From an uncultured Lachnospiraceae bacterium (GTDB lineage Bacteria > Bacillota > Clostridia > Lachnospirales > Lachnospiraceae): a stretch of DNA of 58,231 bases. Where the stretch lies: the NCBI GenBank assembly GCA_902766735.1, contig CACXEU010000057.1, forward strand, positions 1 through 58,231, in the 5' to 3' direction. Each line of letters opens with the position of its first letter. Within the stretch, counting starts at the first letter, position 1. The notes under the pieces were generated by a model. The model worked only from the letters and a program-made list of their open reading frames with translations. It was not told the DNA's origin and did no database searches. Below are positions 34,818 to 44,592 of the stretch, one piece after another. Made by a program: the position numbers and the translations under genes.

Positions 34818-36104
34818 ATGGAAAAGTATTGTGTAACACCGATAAAAAATAAAAAGAATCTTTGTGTTTCCGTACCGGGATCGAAGAGTATTACAAACCG
34901 TGCCTTGATGTTAGCTGCAATATCAAATGCAACCTGTGAACTACATGGTGTTTTATTTTCAGCAGATTCCAGAGCCTTTCTGGATTGTCTTACGAAACTG
35001 GGCTTTCAGGTTTCGGTAGATGAAGAAAATGCTACGGTCATCGTAAAAGGGGAAAATGGGAAAATTCCTAAAGACAATGTAAGCATTAATGTGGAAAGTG
35101 CAGGAACGGCTGCCAGATTCATTACTGTTCTATTAGCTGTTGCAGGAGGCACCTACACATTAAATTCCTCAGAACAGATGAAAAAACGCCCAATGAAGGA
35201 ACTTTTAGATAAAATCAGGGAACAAGGAGTGGATGTGGAATTCCTGGAGGAAACGGACCATTTTCCGTTTCGAATGAAATCTAAAGGAATTGGGATGATT
35301 GAAACCGAAATTGATACCACAACCAGTAGTCAGTATGCCAGTGCTTTATTGATGGCGGCTCCGATGAATGGAATGAAAATACATCTGAAAGGTTCTCGCG
35401 TGAATGGGGCATACATCAAGATCACTCTTGCAATGATGAAGCAATTTGGTATCAGTTATGAGAAAAAAGAGAATTCATATGAAGTTGCATCACAACAGTT
35501 TGGTGTTTTGCAGTATGATATTGAACCGGATATGTCGGCAGCCTGCTATTTTTATGCAATGGCAATGATTTTAAAAACGAAATCAATTGTCAAGGGAATT
35601 CATATGGATTCTTTGCAGGGTGACAAGAAATTTCTGGAAGTCTTAAAGGAACTGGGAGCGATTGTTTCAGAAACACCTTTGGGAGTGGAAGTGGATGCCA
35701 CAGGAATTGATTCTTATCCGGGAATCACATTGGATATGTCAGATTTCTCAGATCAGGCATTGACCATGGCAGTTGTTGCAGCCTTTGCTTCATCACAGAC
35801 TGTAATCAAGAATATAGGTCATATCAGAAAACAGGAGTCAGACCGTGTTGCAGTTATTGCTACAGAATTAAAGAAAATTGGCTGCGATACGAAGATTGTT
35901 GAGAAGCAGGGACAGACCAATGTAGAAATTGTTCCGGGAAGTTTGCATGGCGCAGAAATAGAAACCTATGAAGATCATAGAGTGGCCATGAGTTTTGCTA
36001 TGGCAGGTATGAAAATAGAGGGGATTACCATTTTAAACCCATTGTGCTGTAAGAAGACTTTTGAAAATTATTTTGAGATATTAGATCGATTAACAAATGA
36101 GTAA
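34818..36104 (+). CDS. aroA: 3-phosphoshikimate 1-carboxyvinyltransferase (EPSP synthase)
   Basis: A 428-residue EPSP synthase of the shikimate pathway. Motifs: VPGSKSITNRALMLAA (phosphate-binding Lys), the ESAGTAARFITVLLAVAGG block, SSQYASALLMAAPM, RKQESDRVAV and YEDHRVAMSFAMAG. In the GNxGT position it reads SAGTAARF rather than the class I LGNAGTAMRPL, which points to the class II type. It ends the co-directional run that began at 29071 and supplies chorismate for the tyrA and trp products encoded nearby. Confidence 0.94.
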   Translation: MEKYCVTPIKNKKNLCVSVPGSKSITNRALMLAAISNATCELHGVLFSADSRAFLDCLTKLGFQVSVDEENATVIVKGENGKIPKDNVSINVESAGTAARFITVLLAVAGGTYTLNSSEQMKKRPMKELLDKIREQGVDVEFLEETDHFPFRMKSKGIGMIETEIDTTTSSQYASALLMAAPMNGMKIHLKGSRVNGAYIKITLAMMKQFGISYEKKENSYEVASQQFGVLQYDIEPDMSAACYFYAMAMILKTKSIVKGIHMDSLQGDKKFLEVLKELGAIVSETPLGVEVDATGIDSYPGITLDMSDFSDQALTMAVVAAFASSQTVIKNIGHIRKQESDRVAVIATELKKIGCDTKIVEKQGQTNVEIVPGSLHGAEIETYEDHRVAMSFAMAGMKIEGITILNPLCCKKTFENYFEILDRLTNE

Positions 36105-36111
36105 TTTTCCA

Positions 36112-36158
36112 ATAAAAAGAATGGATTTCAGAAATACAATTCTGAAATCCATTTTTTC
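36112..36158. terminator. Bidirectional terminator between aroA and tyrA
   Basis: AATGGATTTCAGAA (36120-36133) and TTCTGAAATCCATT (36140-36153) pair perfectly; T6 follows on the plus strand and a CTTTTTATT tract on the minus strand, so it can serve both convergent genes. Confidence 0.9.
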
Positions 36159-37260
36159 TTATTTGCGTTTGAAAACTTTATAGCGATGACGTTCTAGCTG
36201 TTCAACGGCCTTGTCTGCTGAGAGTTCGTCGTAGAAGGCGATTTTAAGAACACCTTCCTCAAATTCACGGTTATGAATAATGCCGATGTTTTTAATGCTG
36301 ACGCCGTTGGTTGCAAGAATTGTTGCAATGGTAGCAATGGCACCGGATTCATCAATAATATCACAGTATACATTGTAACTCTTTTGAATGATACTGTTGG
36401 AGTGGTCATCCAGATTATCTCTGTAATCACGACTTTCAGAAATCATGTCATAAATTGCTTTGCCGTTCTTTTTCTCTAGTTCTGATTTTACGGATAACAA
36501 ATCGTCTACATATAACTGAATCATATCTACGATATTCTCCGTATTGGTCATACAAATCTGTTCCCACATTTCCGGAGATGAAGAAGCAATTCTTGTAATA
36601 TCCTTAAATCCACCTGCAGCAATGGTTTTCATGTATTCCTGCGGAGAATCGTTATGCTTTACCAGATTTACCAGGCAGGAAGCAATGATATGTGGAAGAT
36701 GACTGATTGCAGCAACCACGCGGTCGTGTTCCTGATAGCTGAGATGAATCGGAATGGCACCAATACCGGTTATGATTTCGATGAATTCCTGAACTCGTTC
36801 TTCAGGAACTCCGTCACCCGGTGTAACTGCATAATATGCATTTTCCAGAAGATGTTCACTGGAGTGTTCGTAGCTGGTTTTTTCGGAACCGGCCATCGGG
36901 TGTCCACCGATAAATTGCTGTTCTATTCCTAAGGCTTTTACCGCCTCGTGAATATTCCCTTTTACGCTTCCTACATCCGTAATGATACAATCTTCCTTAA
37001 CAATTTCTTTTAATGTTTTCAAATATTCTACATTTCGTTCTACTGGAGTGCAAAGAAAAATGTAATCACACTCATGAAACGTCTCATCTACAGAGCCCAC
37101 CGCAACATTTGCAGTACCATCTTTTAAAGCCATGACTCTGGATTCCGCACTGCGATTATATACAATGATTTTACAACCAGGGTATTCTTTCCGTAATGCT
37201 TTTGCAACAGAACCCCCAATCAAACCTATTCCAACAAAACCAAAAGTTAAAAATCTCATA
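36159..37260 (-). CDS. tyrA: Prephenate dehydrogenase with ACT domain
   Basis: From the ATG at 37260 a 366-residue NAD-dependent prephenate dehydrogenase for tyrosine synthesis. The Rossmann motif is FVGIGLIGGSVAKAL, followed by the CTPVERN block, DVGSVKG, GGHPMAGSE and SHLPHIIASCLV. A C-terminal ACT domain (about residues 295-366, DESGAIATIATILATNGVSIKNIGIIHNRE) suggests feedback control by an aromatic amino acid. A GTG eight bases further upstream (37268) gives three extra residues and is an alternative start. It has no partner gene on its strand. Confidence 0.92.
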
Positions 37261-37364
37261 AAAACCACACTTTCATAGTTTAAACTTCAACGCTTTAAAG
37301 CGAGATAATACATATTCTATCTTATTTCTGTTGTTTTTTCAAGTGCTCTGTGGAAAGAAAACAG

Positions 37365-38429
37365 TTATTTCACATGATAATACATGACGCCGTTTTTCAT
37401 TTTTTTATGTTTAATTCGAAAAAGTTCTTCCACAGTGACTAATTCAAAGTGTCTCTTGATGAGTTTGGGTTGTGCCTGAATGAAACCATTAACCGTAGTG
37501 GGATGACTGTCATGTAGTAGCACAATGGCACCGTCGTAAGCATTGTTCAAAATGGTCTTACAAACATATTTGACATTTCTGTTTTTCCAGTCCAGGGTGT
37601 CAACGCTCCAATAAAGCATCGGAACATTTACGGTTTTGGACACGGTAGGATTATAATTACCATAAGGTGGTCTGAAAATGGAAGGCTTAGTTCCCAGAAT
37701 CCCCTTTAAGGTAGATTTATTTTTTTTAATCTGTTTTTTGATTTCATCGGTGGAGACAGCGTTTAGATTCGCGTGACTCCAGGTATGATTTCCAATTTGC
37801 ATACCACTTCGATATTGTTTTCTCACTAGTTTGGGCTTTTTCACTGCATATTGTCCAACCAGAAAAAAGGTGGCTTTACTGTCATATCGGTTTAATGCCT
37901 TTAATAATTTTGGAGTGCTGTCTCCCGGCCCATCGTCAAAGGTAATGGCAATATATTTGGTGGGTCCCACCGTTACTTTACATTTCGCTATTTTTTTCGT
38001 GTATTTGGAATAGACTTTAATGGTGGCAGTCCCTTTTTTGCGTCCGGTTACAATTCCTTTCTTATTGACTCTTGCAACGTAAGGATTGGTGCTTCGCCAG
38101 ACAATCGGTTCTTTCCGTTTTCTTTTTCCACGATATTTAACACGGAGTTTAAGATAACGATGATCCCCTTTGTTCAATCTGATTTTGGATTGGTTCAGAC
38201 ATATTTTTTTGACTTTTCGGCAAGAGGGGATTTTTTTTGCCGAATTCCAGGTGGTAGTTTTCTCTACCGGAAATGTCGATGCTTCTTGAACAATCGTAGA
38301 ATATGGTTCCGAGTAGGTAGTAGTAGTTTCTGTATCTGCTTGTACAGTTGCTGAAAAAAGGCACAGGGGGAGAAGAAATAATCCGCCGAGAAGCAAGAGT
38401 TTTAAACTGAATTTTTCAAGGTTTTTCAT
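37365..38429 (-). CDS. Secreted polysaccharide deacetylase with Big_2 domain
   Basis: A 354-residue exported protein: signal peptide (residues 1-32, cleavage near VQA-DT), a bacterial Ig-like Big_2 domain (about 75-150, IVWRSTNPYVARVNKKGIVTGRKKGTATIKV) and a NodB deacetylase domain (about 152-340). Catalytic motifs are intact: TFDDGPG, GNHTWSHANL, RPPYGNYN, YWSVDTLDW and LLHDSHPTT. The reading frame is open to 38471, but the ATG at 38429 follows AAAAAAGGAG. Probably acts on wall glycans, like the deacetylase at 11236, with an added adhesion or spacing domain. Confidence 0.9.
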   Translation of the reverse strand: MKNLEKFSLKLLLLGGLFLLPLCLFSATVQADTETTTTYSEPYSTIVQEASTFPVEKTTTWNSAKKIPSCRKVKKICLNQSKIRLNKGDHRYLKLRVKYRGKRKRKEPIVWRSTNPYVARVNKKGIVTGRKKGTATIKVYSKYTKKIAKCKVTVGPTKYIAITFDDGPGDSTPKLLKALNRYDSKATFFLVGQYAVKKPKLVRKQYRSGMQIGNHTWSHANLNAVSTDEIKKQIKKNKSTLKGILGTKPSIFRPPYGNYNPTVSKTVNVPMLYWSVDTLDWKNRNVKYVCKTILNNAYDGAIVLLHDSHPTTVNGFIQAQPKLIKRHFELVTVEELFRIKHKKMKNGVMYYHVK

Positions 38430-38555
38430 AGTGTTTTTCTCCTTTTTTAATGTTGTATAAGTATATCGCATTCCGGAGATAATGGAAAGAATGAAAAACA
38501 GATGGGCGAAGCACTTTTTGGCAGAAAAGATAGTTTGTTAAAGATTTAACCTTTC

Positions 38556-38584
38556 TTGTGCTTAAGGGGAAAATACAGTAAAAT
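38556..38584 (+). promoter_or_regulatory. Promoter for the EF-G-like gene
   Basis: TTGTGC (38556-38561) and TAAAAT (38579-38584) with 17 bp spacing; about 65 bases of leader. Confidence 0.6.
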
Positions 38585-38655
38585 ATAAGAAGATTGAGTC
38601 GGACTTTAGAGCAGGGTGCTCTTAGAAATAAAAACTGAATAAGGAGGTAACGGAT

Positions 38656-40737
38656 ATGAATGTTTATCAAACAGAAAGTATCAGAAACGTTGTTTTTTTA
38701 GGCCATGGAGGGGCGGGCAAGACTACTTTGGCTGAAGCAGTTGCCTTTGCCACTGGAGCAATTAACCGTATGGGAAAAATTGCCGATGGAAATACGATTA
38801 GTGATTACGATAAAGAAGAAATCACGAGGCAGTTTTCTATCAGTGCATCTGTTGTCCCGGTAGAATGGAACGGATTGAAAATCAATATTCTGGATGCACC
38901 GGGATATTTTGATTTTGTGGGACAGATGGAAGATGCAATGAGTGTTGCAGACGCAGCGGTAATTGTTGTAAACGGAAAAGCCGGAGTAGAGGTCGGAACA
39001 GTAAAGGCTTGGGAAATCTGTGAAAGAAGAAGGATTCCTAGAATTTTCTTCATTACAAACATGGATGATCCGAATGCGAAATATATGGAAACGGTAGAGG
39101 AATTAAAGGCACGGTTCGGAAAAAAAGTGGCTCCATTTCATTTACCGATTATTGAAAATGAAAAACTTACAGGATACGTAAATGTAGTAAAAATGGGTGG
39201 TCGTCAGTTTATTGATGATGCAGGAAACTATACAGAAAGGGATATTCCTGATTCTGTAAAAGTTGATTTGGAACCTTGTCGGGAGCAGTTGATGGAAGCA
39301 GTTGCAGAATCTGATGAGGAATTGATGGATAAATACTTTATGGGAGAAGAGTTTACTACGGAAGAAATTTCTAAGGCTCTTCGTAAGAATGTTATCAGCT
39401 GTGACATTGTACCGGTGCAGATTGGCTCCGGTGTGACGGCACAGGGAGTGAATAGTTTCCTTCAGACTTGTGAAAAGTATTTCCCATCTGCAGATAAGGC
39501 AGAGGTAATGAAGAAAGCAACAAATCTGGAAACAGGAGAAGAGGTTATTGCAGATTTTGATTCCACAAAACCTGTCTCAGCATATGTATTTAAAACAATT
39601 ATGGATCCTTTTGTTGGAAAATATTCACTAGTAAAAGTTCGTACCGGGATCTTAAAAGCAGGCGATACAGTGTATAATGCAACAAAGGATGTGGAAGAAA
39701 AATTATCGAAGCTCTATGTAATGCGTGGAAAGAATGTTATTGAAGTTCCGGAACTTCATTCCGGAGATATTGGTGCAATTGGTAAGATGGCAAGTACCAG
39801 AACCGGTGATACTTTGGCAACCAGAAGTTGGCCAATTGAATATCATCCAACCACCATGTCAAAACCATATACTTATATGGCGTATAGAGCGGTAAATAAA
39901 GGTGATGAAGATAAGGTGGCACAGGCATTAACAAAGCTTGCCATTGAAGATTTGACTTTGAAGTTTATTGTGGATGATGAAAATAAGCAAACATTGCTTT
40001 ATGGTATTGGAGAACAGCAGTTGGAAGTTGTGGCTTCAAAGTTAAAAGATAAATATAAAGTTGAAATTGAACTGGAACGACCAAGGATCGCTTTCCGTGA
40101 GACTATTCGAAAGAAATCTCAGGTGCAGGGTAAACATAAGAAGCAGTCCGGAGGCCATGGACAGTATGGAGATGTCATTATGGAATTTGAACCTTCCGGA
40201 GATTTATCGGAAGCATATGAATTTGAGGAAAGAATTGTTGGTGGTGCGGTTCCGAAAAATTACTTCCCGGCAGTTGAGAAGGGAATTCAGGAATGTGTGA
40301 AAGCAGGTCCATTGGCCGGTTATCCGGTTGTAGGTGTCAAGGCTACCTTGATTGATGGATCCTACCATCCGGTTGATTCTTCAGAAATGGCATTTAAGAC
40401 AGCCGCTATTCTTGCATTCAAGAAAGGGTTCATGGAAGCCAGCCCTGTATTATTGGAACCAATTGCTTCTTTAACCGTTACGGCACCGGATAAATTCTCC
40501 GGCGATATTATGGGTGACTTGAACAAACGTCGTGGTCGAGTCATGAATATGACTTCTGTGGAAGGCGGAAAACAGATGATTGAGGCTGAAGTGCCGATGC
40601 TAGAGTTATACGGATATTCGACATCCCTTCGTTCTATTACCGGAGGAAGCGGTGATTTTGAATATGTTGTGGCTAGATATGAACAGGCACCGGGAGACGT
40701 TCAGGCAAAGCAGGTAGCTGAAAATTCTAATCAATAA
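38656..40737 (+). CDS. Elongation factor G-like translational GTPase (paralogue)
   Basis: A 693-residue translational GTPase with EF-G domain order: G domain, domain II, III, IV (GGHGQYGDVIMEFEP) and V. The G1 loop is GHGGAGKTTLAEA instead of the AHIDAGKTT of standard EF-G; G3 is DAPGYFDFV (EF-G: DTPGHVDFT); G4 reads TNMDD, missing the Lys of NKxD. These features and the absence of rpsL, rpsG and tufA nearby mark it as the EF-G-like paralogue family rather than the housekeeping fusA. The function of this family is not settled. Strong ribosome site AAGGAGG; followed by a terminator. Confidence 0.88.
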   Translation: MNVYQTESIRNVVFLGHGGAGKTTLAEAVAFATGAINRMGKIADGNTISDYDKEEITRQFSISASVVPVEWNGLKINILDAPGYFDFVGQMEDAMSVADAAVIVVNGKAGVEVGTVKAWEICERRRIPRIFFITNMDDPNAKYMETVEELKARFGKKVAPFHLPIIENEKLTGYVNVVKMGGRQFIDDAGNYTERDIPDSVKVDLEPCREQLMEAVAESDEELMDKYFMGEEFTTEEISKALRKNVISCDIVPVQIGSGVTAQGVNSFLQTCEKYFPSADKAEVMKKATNLETGEEVIADFDSTKPVSAYVFKTIMDPFVGKYSLVKVRTGILKAGDTVYNATKDVEEKLSKLYVMRGKNVIEVPELHSGDIGAIGKMASTRTGDTLATRSWPIEYHPTTMSKPYTYMAYRAVNKGDEDKVAQALTKLAIEDLTLKFIVDDENKQTLLYGIGEQQLEVVASKLKDKYKVEIELERPRIAFRETIRKKSQVQGKHKKQSGGHGQYGDVIMEFEPSGDLSEAYEFEERIVGGAVPKNYFPAVEKGIQECVKAGPLAGYPVVGVKATLIDGSYHPVDSSEMAFKTAAILAFKKGFMEASPVLLEPIASLTVTAPDKFSGDIMGDLNKRRGRVMNMTSVEGGKQMIEAEVPMLELYGYSTSLRSITGGSGDFEYVVARYEQAPGDVQAKQVAENSNQ

Positions 40738-40749
40738 AAAGAGGGTATC

Positions 40750-40790
40750 AGAAAAGTCCTCACTTTGTAGAAAAGTGTGGACTTTTCTTA
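40750..40790 (+). terminator. Intrinsic terminator after the EF-G-like gene
   Basis: Seventeen-base arms at 40750-40766 and 40772-40788 with one mismatch, ending in TTTTCTTA. Confidence 0.82.
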
Positions 40791-40844
40791 CTGTTATGAT
40801 AAAATAATGTTGGAAAAAAGACAGAAAGATAGGAACGTGAAATT

Positions 40845-41564
40845 ATGGGAGACAAGTTATATATTGTAATGCCGGCATACAATGAAGAAGAGAACATTCA
40901 GGGAGTTATTGATGCATGGTATCCGGTTGTAGAGAAAATTGGTGGGGAATCCCGTTTAGTCATTGTAAATGACGGTAGCAAGGATCGCACATTTGAAATG
41001 ATGCAGGAGTATGCGAAAGATAAACCGTTGTTTTTACCGTTGACGAAACCGAATGGCGGACATGGCCCTACCGTTCTTTATGCTTATCGCTATGCGATTC
41101 AGGAAGGTGCGGATTATATTTTTCAGACGGATTCTGACGGACAGACGAATCCGGATGAATTTCAGGCATTCTGGGATTTGAGAAATGAATATGATGCCAT
41201 CATTGGAAACAGAACTGTTCGTGGAGATGGGAAATCCAGAAAATTTGTGGAAAATGTTGTATGTTTTCTTTTGAGACTTTATTTTGGTGTGAAAGTGAAA
41301 GATGCAAATGCACCATTTCGTTTGATGAAAAGTGAACTAGTAGGAAAATATATTGATCGTATGTGGGAAGATTATAATCTTCCAAACATTATGTTCACCA
41401 CCTACTTTTCATACTATAAAGAAAAGATTACCTTTAAGGAAATTACCTTTAAACCTCGTCAGGCAGGAACGAACTCCATTAACATCAAGAGAATTATTAA
41501 AATTGGATGGAAAGCGTTGGGAGATTTCAGAAAATTAAAGAAAGGTATGAAGGAAAACAGTTAG
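40845..41564 (+). CDS. Family 2 glycosyltransferase
   Basis: A 239-residue GT-A transferase of family 2: MPAYNEEENIQGVIDAW at the N-terminus, IVNDGSKDRTFEMM, and the metal-binding aspartates in FQTDSDGQTNPDEF. No membrane helices follow the catalytic domain, unlike GtrB or DPM types. It lies 15 bases upstream of glf, so it may build a galactofuranose-containing glycan, but its donor cannot be read from the sequence. An extended -10 (TGT-TATGAT, near 40794-40802) precedes it. Confidence 0.85.
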   Translation: MGDKLYIVMPAYNEEENIQGVIDAWYPVVEKIGGESRLVIVNDGSKDRTFEMMQEYAKDKPLFLPLTKPNGGHGPTVLYAYRYAIQEGADYIFQTDSDGQTNPDEFQAFWDLRNEYDAIIGNRTVRGDGKSRKFVENVVCFLLRLYFGVKVKDANAPFRLMKSELVGKYIDRMWEDYNLPNIMFTTYFSYYKEKITFKEITFKPRQAGTNSINIKRIIKIGWKALGDFRKLKKGMKENS

Positions 41565-41579
41565 AGAAGGAAACAGAAT

Positions 41580-42695
41580 ATGAAATATGATTACTTAATT
41601 GTGGGAGCCGGGTTGTTTGGTTCCGTGTGTGCTCAGAAATTAAAAGAAGCAGGAAATAAAGTTCTTGTAATTGATAAACGTCCGAATATTGCAGGAAATG
41701 TATATACCGAAAAGATTGAGGGAATCCATGTACATAAGTATGGAGCACATATTTTCCATACGAATCTGAAAGAAGTTTGGGAATACGTGAATCGTTTTGC
41801 AGAATTTAACCGCTTTACCAATTCGCCGGTTGCTAACTATAAAGGAGAGTTATATTCCTTACCGTTTAACATGTATACCTTTAATAAAATGTGGGGGGTA
41901 GTAACACCACAGGAAGCAGCGGATAAAATTGCAGAACAGAGAAAAGAAATTACAGGAGAACCGAAGAATTTAGAAGAACAGGCGATTTCTCTTGTGGGAC
42001 GTGATATCTACGAAAAACTGATTAAAGGATATACGGAAAAACAGTGGGGAAGAGACTGTAAGGAATTGCCGGCGTTTATCATTAAGCGTTTGCCGGTACG
42101 ACTGACTTTTGATAACAATTATTTTAATGCATTATATCAGGGAATCCCTGTTGGCGGTTATACGAAGATGGTTGCCAATATGCTGGATGGAATTGAGGTT
42201 TTACTGAATACGGATTATTTCGATCGAAAAGCTGAATTTGATGCCATGGCAGAGCATGTAATTTATACCGGACCGATTGATGCATATTTTAATTATGAAT
42301 TGGGATATCTTCAGTATCGTTCCGTACGATTTGAAAATGAATTGTTAAATCAGCCAAACTTCCAGGGAAATGCGGCAGTTAATTACACAGACCGCGAAAC
42401 ACCTTGGACACGAATTATAGAACATAAGTGGTTTGAGTTCGGGAAAGATGATGATGGAAATGAAATCCCAAAGACAATCATCAGTAAAGAATACAGTTCA
42501 GAATGGAAATTTGGTGATGAACCATATTATCCGGTAAATGATGAGCAGAATACGAAGCTTTATCAGGAATATAAGAAGAAAGCTGATGAGGAAGAAAAAG
42601 TACTTTTCGGAGGCCGATTGGCAGAGTATAAGTACTATGACATGGATATGGTGATTGATTCGGCATTACGTTTATGTAAAGAAATCATCGATTAG
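41580..42695 (+). CDS. glf: UDP-galactopyranose mutase
   Basis: A 371-residue flavoenzyme converting UDP-Galp to UDP-Galf. The FAD-binding motif is YLIVGAGLFGSVCAQKLKEAG; other signatures are HKYGAHIFHTN, WGRDCKELPAFIIKRLPVRLTFDNNYFN, YTGPIDAYF and GGRLAEYKYYDMD. Length is typical of bacterial Glf. Together with the upstream GT2 gene it implies galactofuranose in a surface polysaccharide. Ribosome site GAAGGAAAC. Confidence 0.96.
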   Translation: MKYDYLIVGAGLFGSVCAQKLKEAGNKVLVIDKRPNIAGNVYTEKIEGIHVHKYGAHIFHTNLKEVWEYVNRFAEFNRFTNSPVANYKGELYSLPFNMYTFNKMWGVVTPQEAADKIAEQRKEITGEPKNLEEQAISLVGRDIYEKLIKGYTEKQWGRDCKELPAFIIKRLPVRLTFDNNYFNALYQGIPVGGYTKMVANMLDGIEVLLNTDYFDRKAEFDAMAEHVIYTGPIDAYFNYELGYLQYRSVRFENELLNQPNFQGNAAVNYTDRETPWTRIIEHKWFEFGKDDDGNEIPKTIISKEYSSEWKFGDEPYYPVNDEQNTKLYQEYKKKADEEEKVLFGGRLAEYKYYDMDMVIDSALRLCKEIID

Positions 42696-42754
42696 TCTAA
42701 AAATCAGTAGAATGAGAATGTCGCTTTCTTTTTTGAATTTTTCACGAAAAAATG

Positions 42755-42783
42755 TTGACAAGAATGCGTAGAGGCATTAAACT
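42755..42783 (+). promoter_or_regulatory. Promoter of the trp operon leader
   Basis: TTGACA (42755-42760) and a weaker TAAACT (42778-42783) at 17 bp spacing. Confidence 0.6.
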
Positions 42784-42789
42784 GTGAAT

Positions 42790-43073
42790 TAGTTGAGAAA
42801 CCGTTGATCAGGAGGAGTAGCTTCCAGACGATTCTATACAGAGAGTTATCGGTTGGTGAGAGATAACAGATAGTCAGAAGTGAATGGACCTGAGAGGGCA
42901 GCTTGAAATTTACGAATATCGTAAAAAGTAGACGCTGACGGGTACCTGCCGTTAAAAAGGTAAGCATATGATGGTATGCGATGAGTGAATGTGTTATACA
43001 TTAATTTGGGTGGCACCGCAGGAGTATATAATAGCTCTTGTCCCTTGTAGAGAGGGACGAGAGTTTTTTTTTT
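42790..43073 (+). promoter_or_regulatory. T-box leader controlling trpEGDCBA (tRNA-Trp)
   Basis: The T-box sequence is TGGCACCGCAGG at 43011-43022. The specifier is visible as TGG (42885-42887) in the context GTGAA-TGG-ACC, matching the tryptophan codon. The terminator CTCTTGTCCCT (43035-43045) with AGGGACGAGAG (43053-43063) and T10 follows. Low charging of tRNA-Trp should allow read-through into trpE. The T-box has C in place of the usual U of TGGTACC and A in place of the usual G of CCGCG; such variants are known and the fold still fits. Confidence 0.92.
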
Positions 43074-43134
43074 GTATGATGGTAAAATGTAGAAAATCTT
43101 GTCCCAAAAAACAAATTGTTAAAGGAGGACAAAA

Positions 43135-44592
43135 ATGAATACAACATCTTACGAAGCGATTGAAAATTACTTGAATAATTACAGTCTGATTCCAATTGCA
43201 AAAGAAATTTATGCAGATGTGATTACACCAATTACGTTATTAAGAAAGATGGAAGCCTTTGCAAAAAACTTTTTTCTGCTGGAGAGCGTGGAAGGTGGAG
43301 AAAAATGGGCACGATATTCTTTCTTAGGATATGAACCGGTTTTAGAAGTGACCTGTAAGGATGGAAAGGTGACACAGAAGAGTGGTGAAATTGAAACCAC
43401 AGTGGAAACAGATCCAATGAACTTCTTAAGAGGTTTATTGGGAAAATACAAATCACCAAAGATGGATGGGTTCCCAACCTTTACCGGTGGTTTTGTAGGA
43501 TATTTCGGTTATAACATGATTGGTTATGCTGAACCGAAACTGCAGTTGGGAAGCAGTGATGTGGATGATTTTCATTTAATGCTTTTCGACAAGGTATTCG
43601 TATATGATCATTTAAAGCAGAAAATCATTGTTATTGCAAATATGAAGGCAAAGGACGGAAAACAGGGATACAATGCAGCGTTATTGGAAATTGAAAAAAT
43701 GATTGCATTAATCAATGATGAGAAACCATTGCAGAAAACAAAGCAGAGTCAGCAAGTGGTATTTCAAAGCAATATGACGGAAGAAGAATATTGCGAAATG
43801 GTGGAAAAAACAAAGCATTACATCAAGGAAGGAGATATTTTCCAGGGAGTTGTTTCCAGAAAGTTTGAGGCAGAATATGAAGGCTCTCTGCTCAATGCAT
43901 ATAGAGTACTTCGTACAACAAATCCTTCTCCATATATGTACTACATTCAAGCGGGAGATTTACAGATTGCCGGAGCATCTCCGGAAACTATGGTGAAACT
44001 GGTCAATGGAAAACTGACAACCTTCCCAGTAGCAGGAACAAGACCACGTGGAAAGGATGACCAGGAAGATCAGGCACTAGAAGCAGAATTACTTCAGGAT
44101 GAGAAGGAACTGGCAGAACATAATATGCTGGTGGATCTGGCTAGAAATGATATTGGACGAATCGCTGAATTTGGAAGCGTAACAGTGGAAGAATACATGA
44201 AAGTACATCGTTTTTCCAAGGTAATGCATATTGCATCCACCGTTTGTGGAAAACTGGGAAAACAGTACGATGCTTGTGATGCAGTTTCCGCATTACTTCC
44301 AGCCGGAACTTTGTCCGGTGCACCAAAGTTTCGTGCCTGTGAGATTATTCAAGAACTGGAAGTGGAACCGAGAGGTGTATATGGCGGAGCCATCGGATAC
44401 ATTGATTTATCAGGAAACTTAGATGTTTGTATTGCCATTCGAACGGCTGTGAAAAAAGGAAATAAGGTTTGTGTTCAGGCTGGGGCCGGAATCGTGGCAG
44501 ACAGCGTTCCAATCAATGAATATATGGAATGTGCACATAAAGCTGCAGCGGCAATGGACGCGGTGAAAAAGGGAAGCGAGGTGAATGATTAA
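43135..44592 (+). CDS. trpE: Anthranilate synthase component I
   Basis: A 485-residue chorismate-using subunit. An N-terminal Trp-binding region carries LLESVEGGEKWARYSFLG (the LLES feedback element), and the catalytic domain carries the DIFQGVVSRKF block, YMYYIQAGDLQIAGASPE, PVAGTRPRGKD, ELAEHNMLVDLARND, and the LLPAGTLSGAPKFRA loop. It makes anthranilate with ammonia from TrpG. Its TAA overlaps the trpG ATG by one base, giving tight coupling of the two subunits. Confidence 0.96.
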   Translation: MNTTSYEAIENYLNNYSLIPIAKEIYADVITPITLLRKMEAFAKNFFLLESVEGGEKWARYSFLGYEPVLEVTCKDGKVTQKSGEIETTVETDPMNFLRGLLGKYKSPKMDGFPTFTGGFVGYFGYNMIGYAEPKLQLGSSDVDDFHLMLFDKVFVYDHLKQKIIVIANMKAKDGKQGYNAALLEIEKMIALINDEKPLQKTKQSQQVVFQSNMTEEEYCEMVEKTKHYIKEGDIFQGVVSRKFEAEYEGSLLNAYRVLRTTNPSPYMYYIQAGDLQIAGASPETMVKLVNGKLTTFPVAGTRPRGKDDQEDQALEAELLQDEKELAEHNMLVDLARNDIGRIAEFGSVTVEEYMKVHRFSKVMHIASTVCGKLGKQYDACDAVSALLPAGTLSGAPKFRACEIIQELEVEPRGVYGGAIGYIDLSGNLDVCIAIRTAVKKGNKVCVQAGAGIVADSVPINEYMECAHKAAAAMDAVKKGSEVND

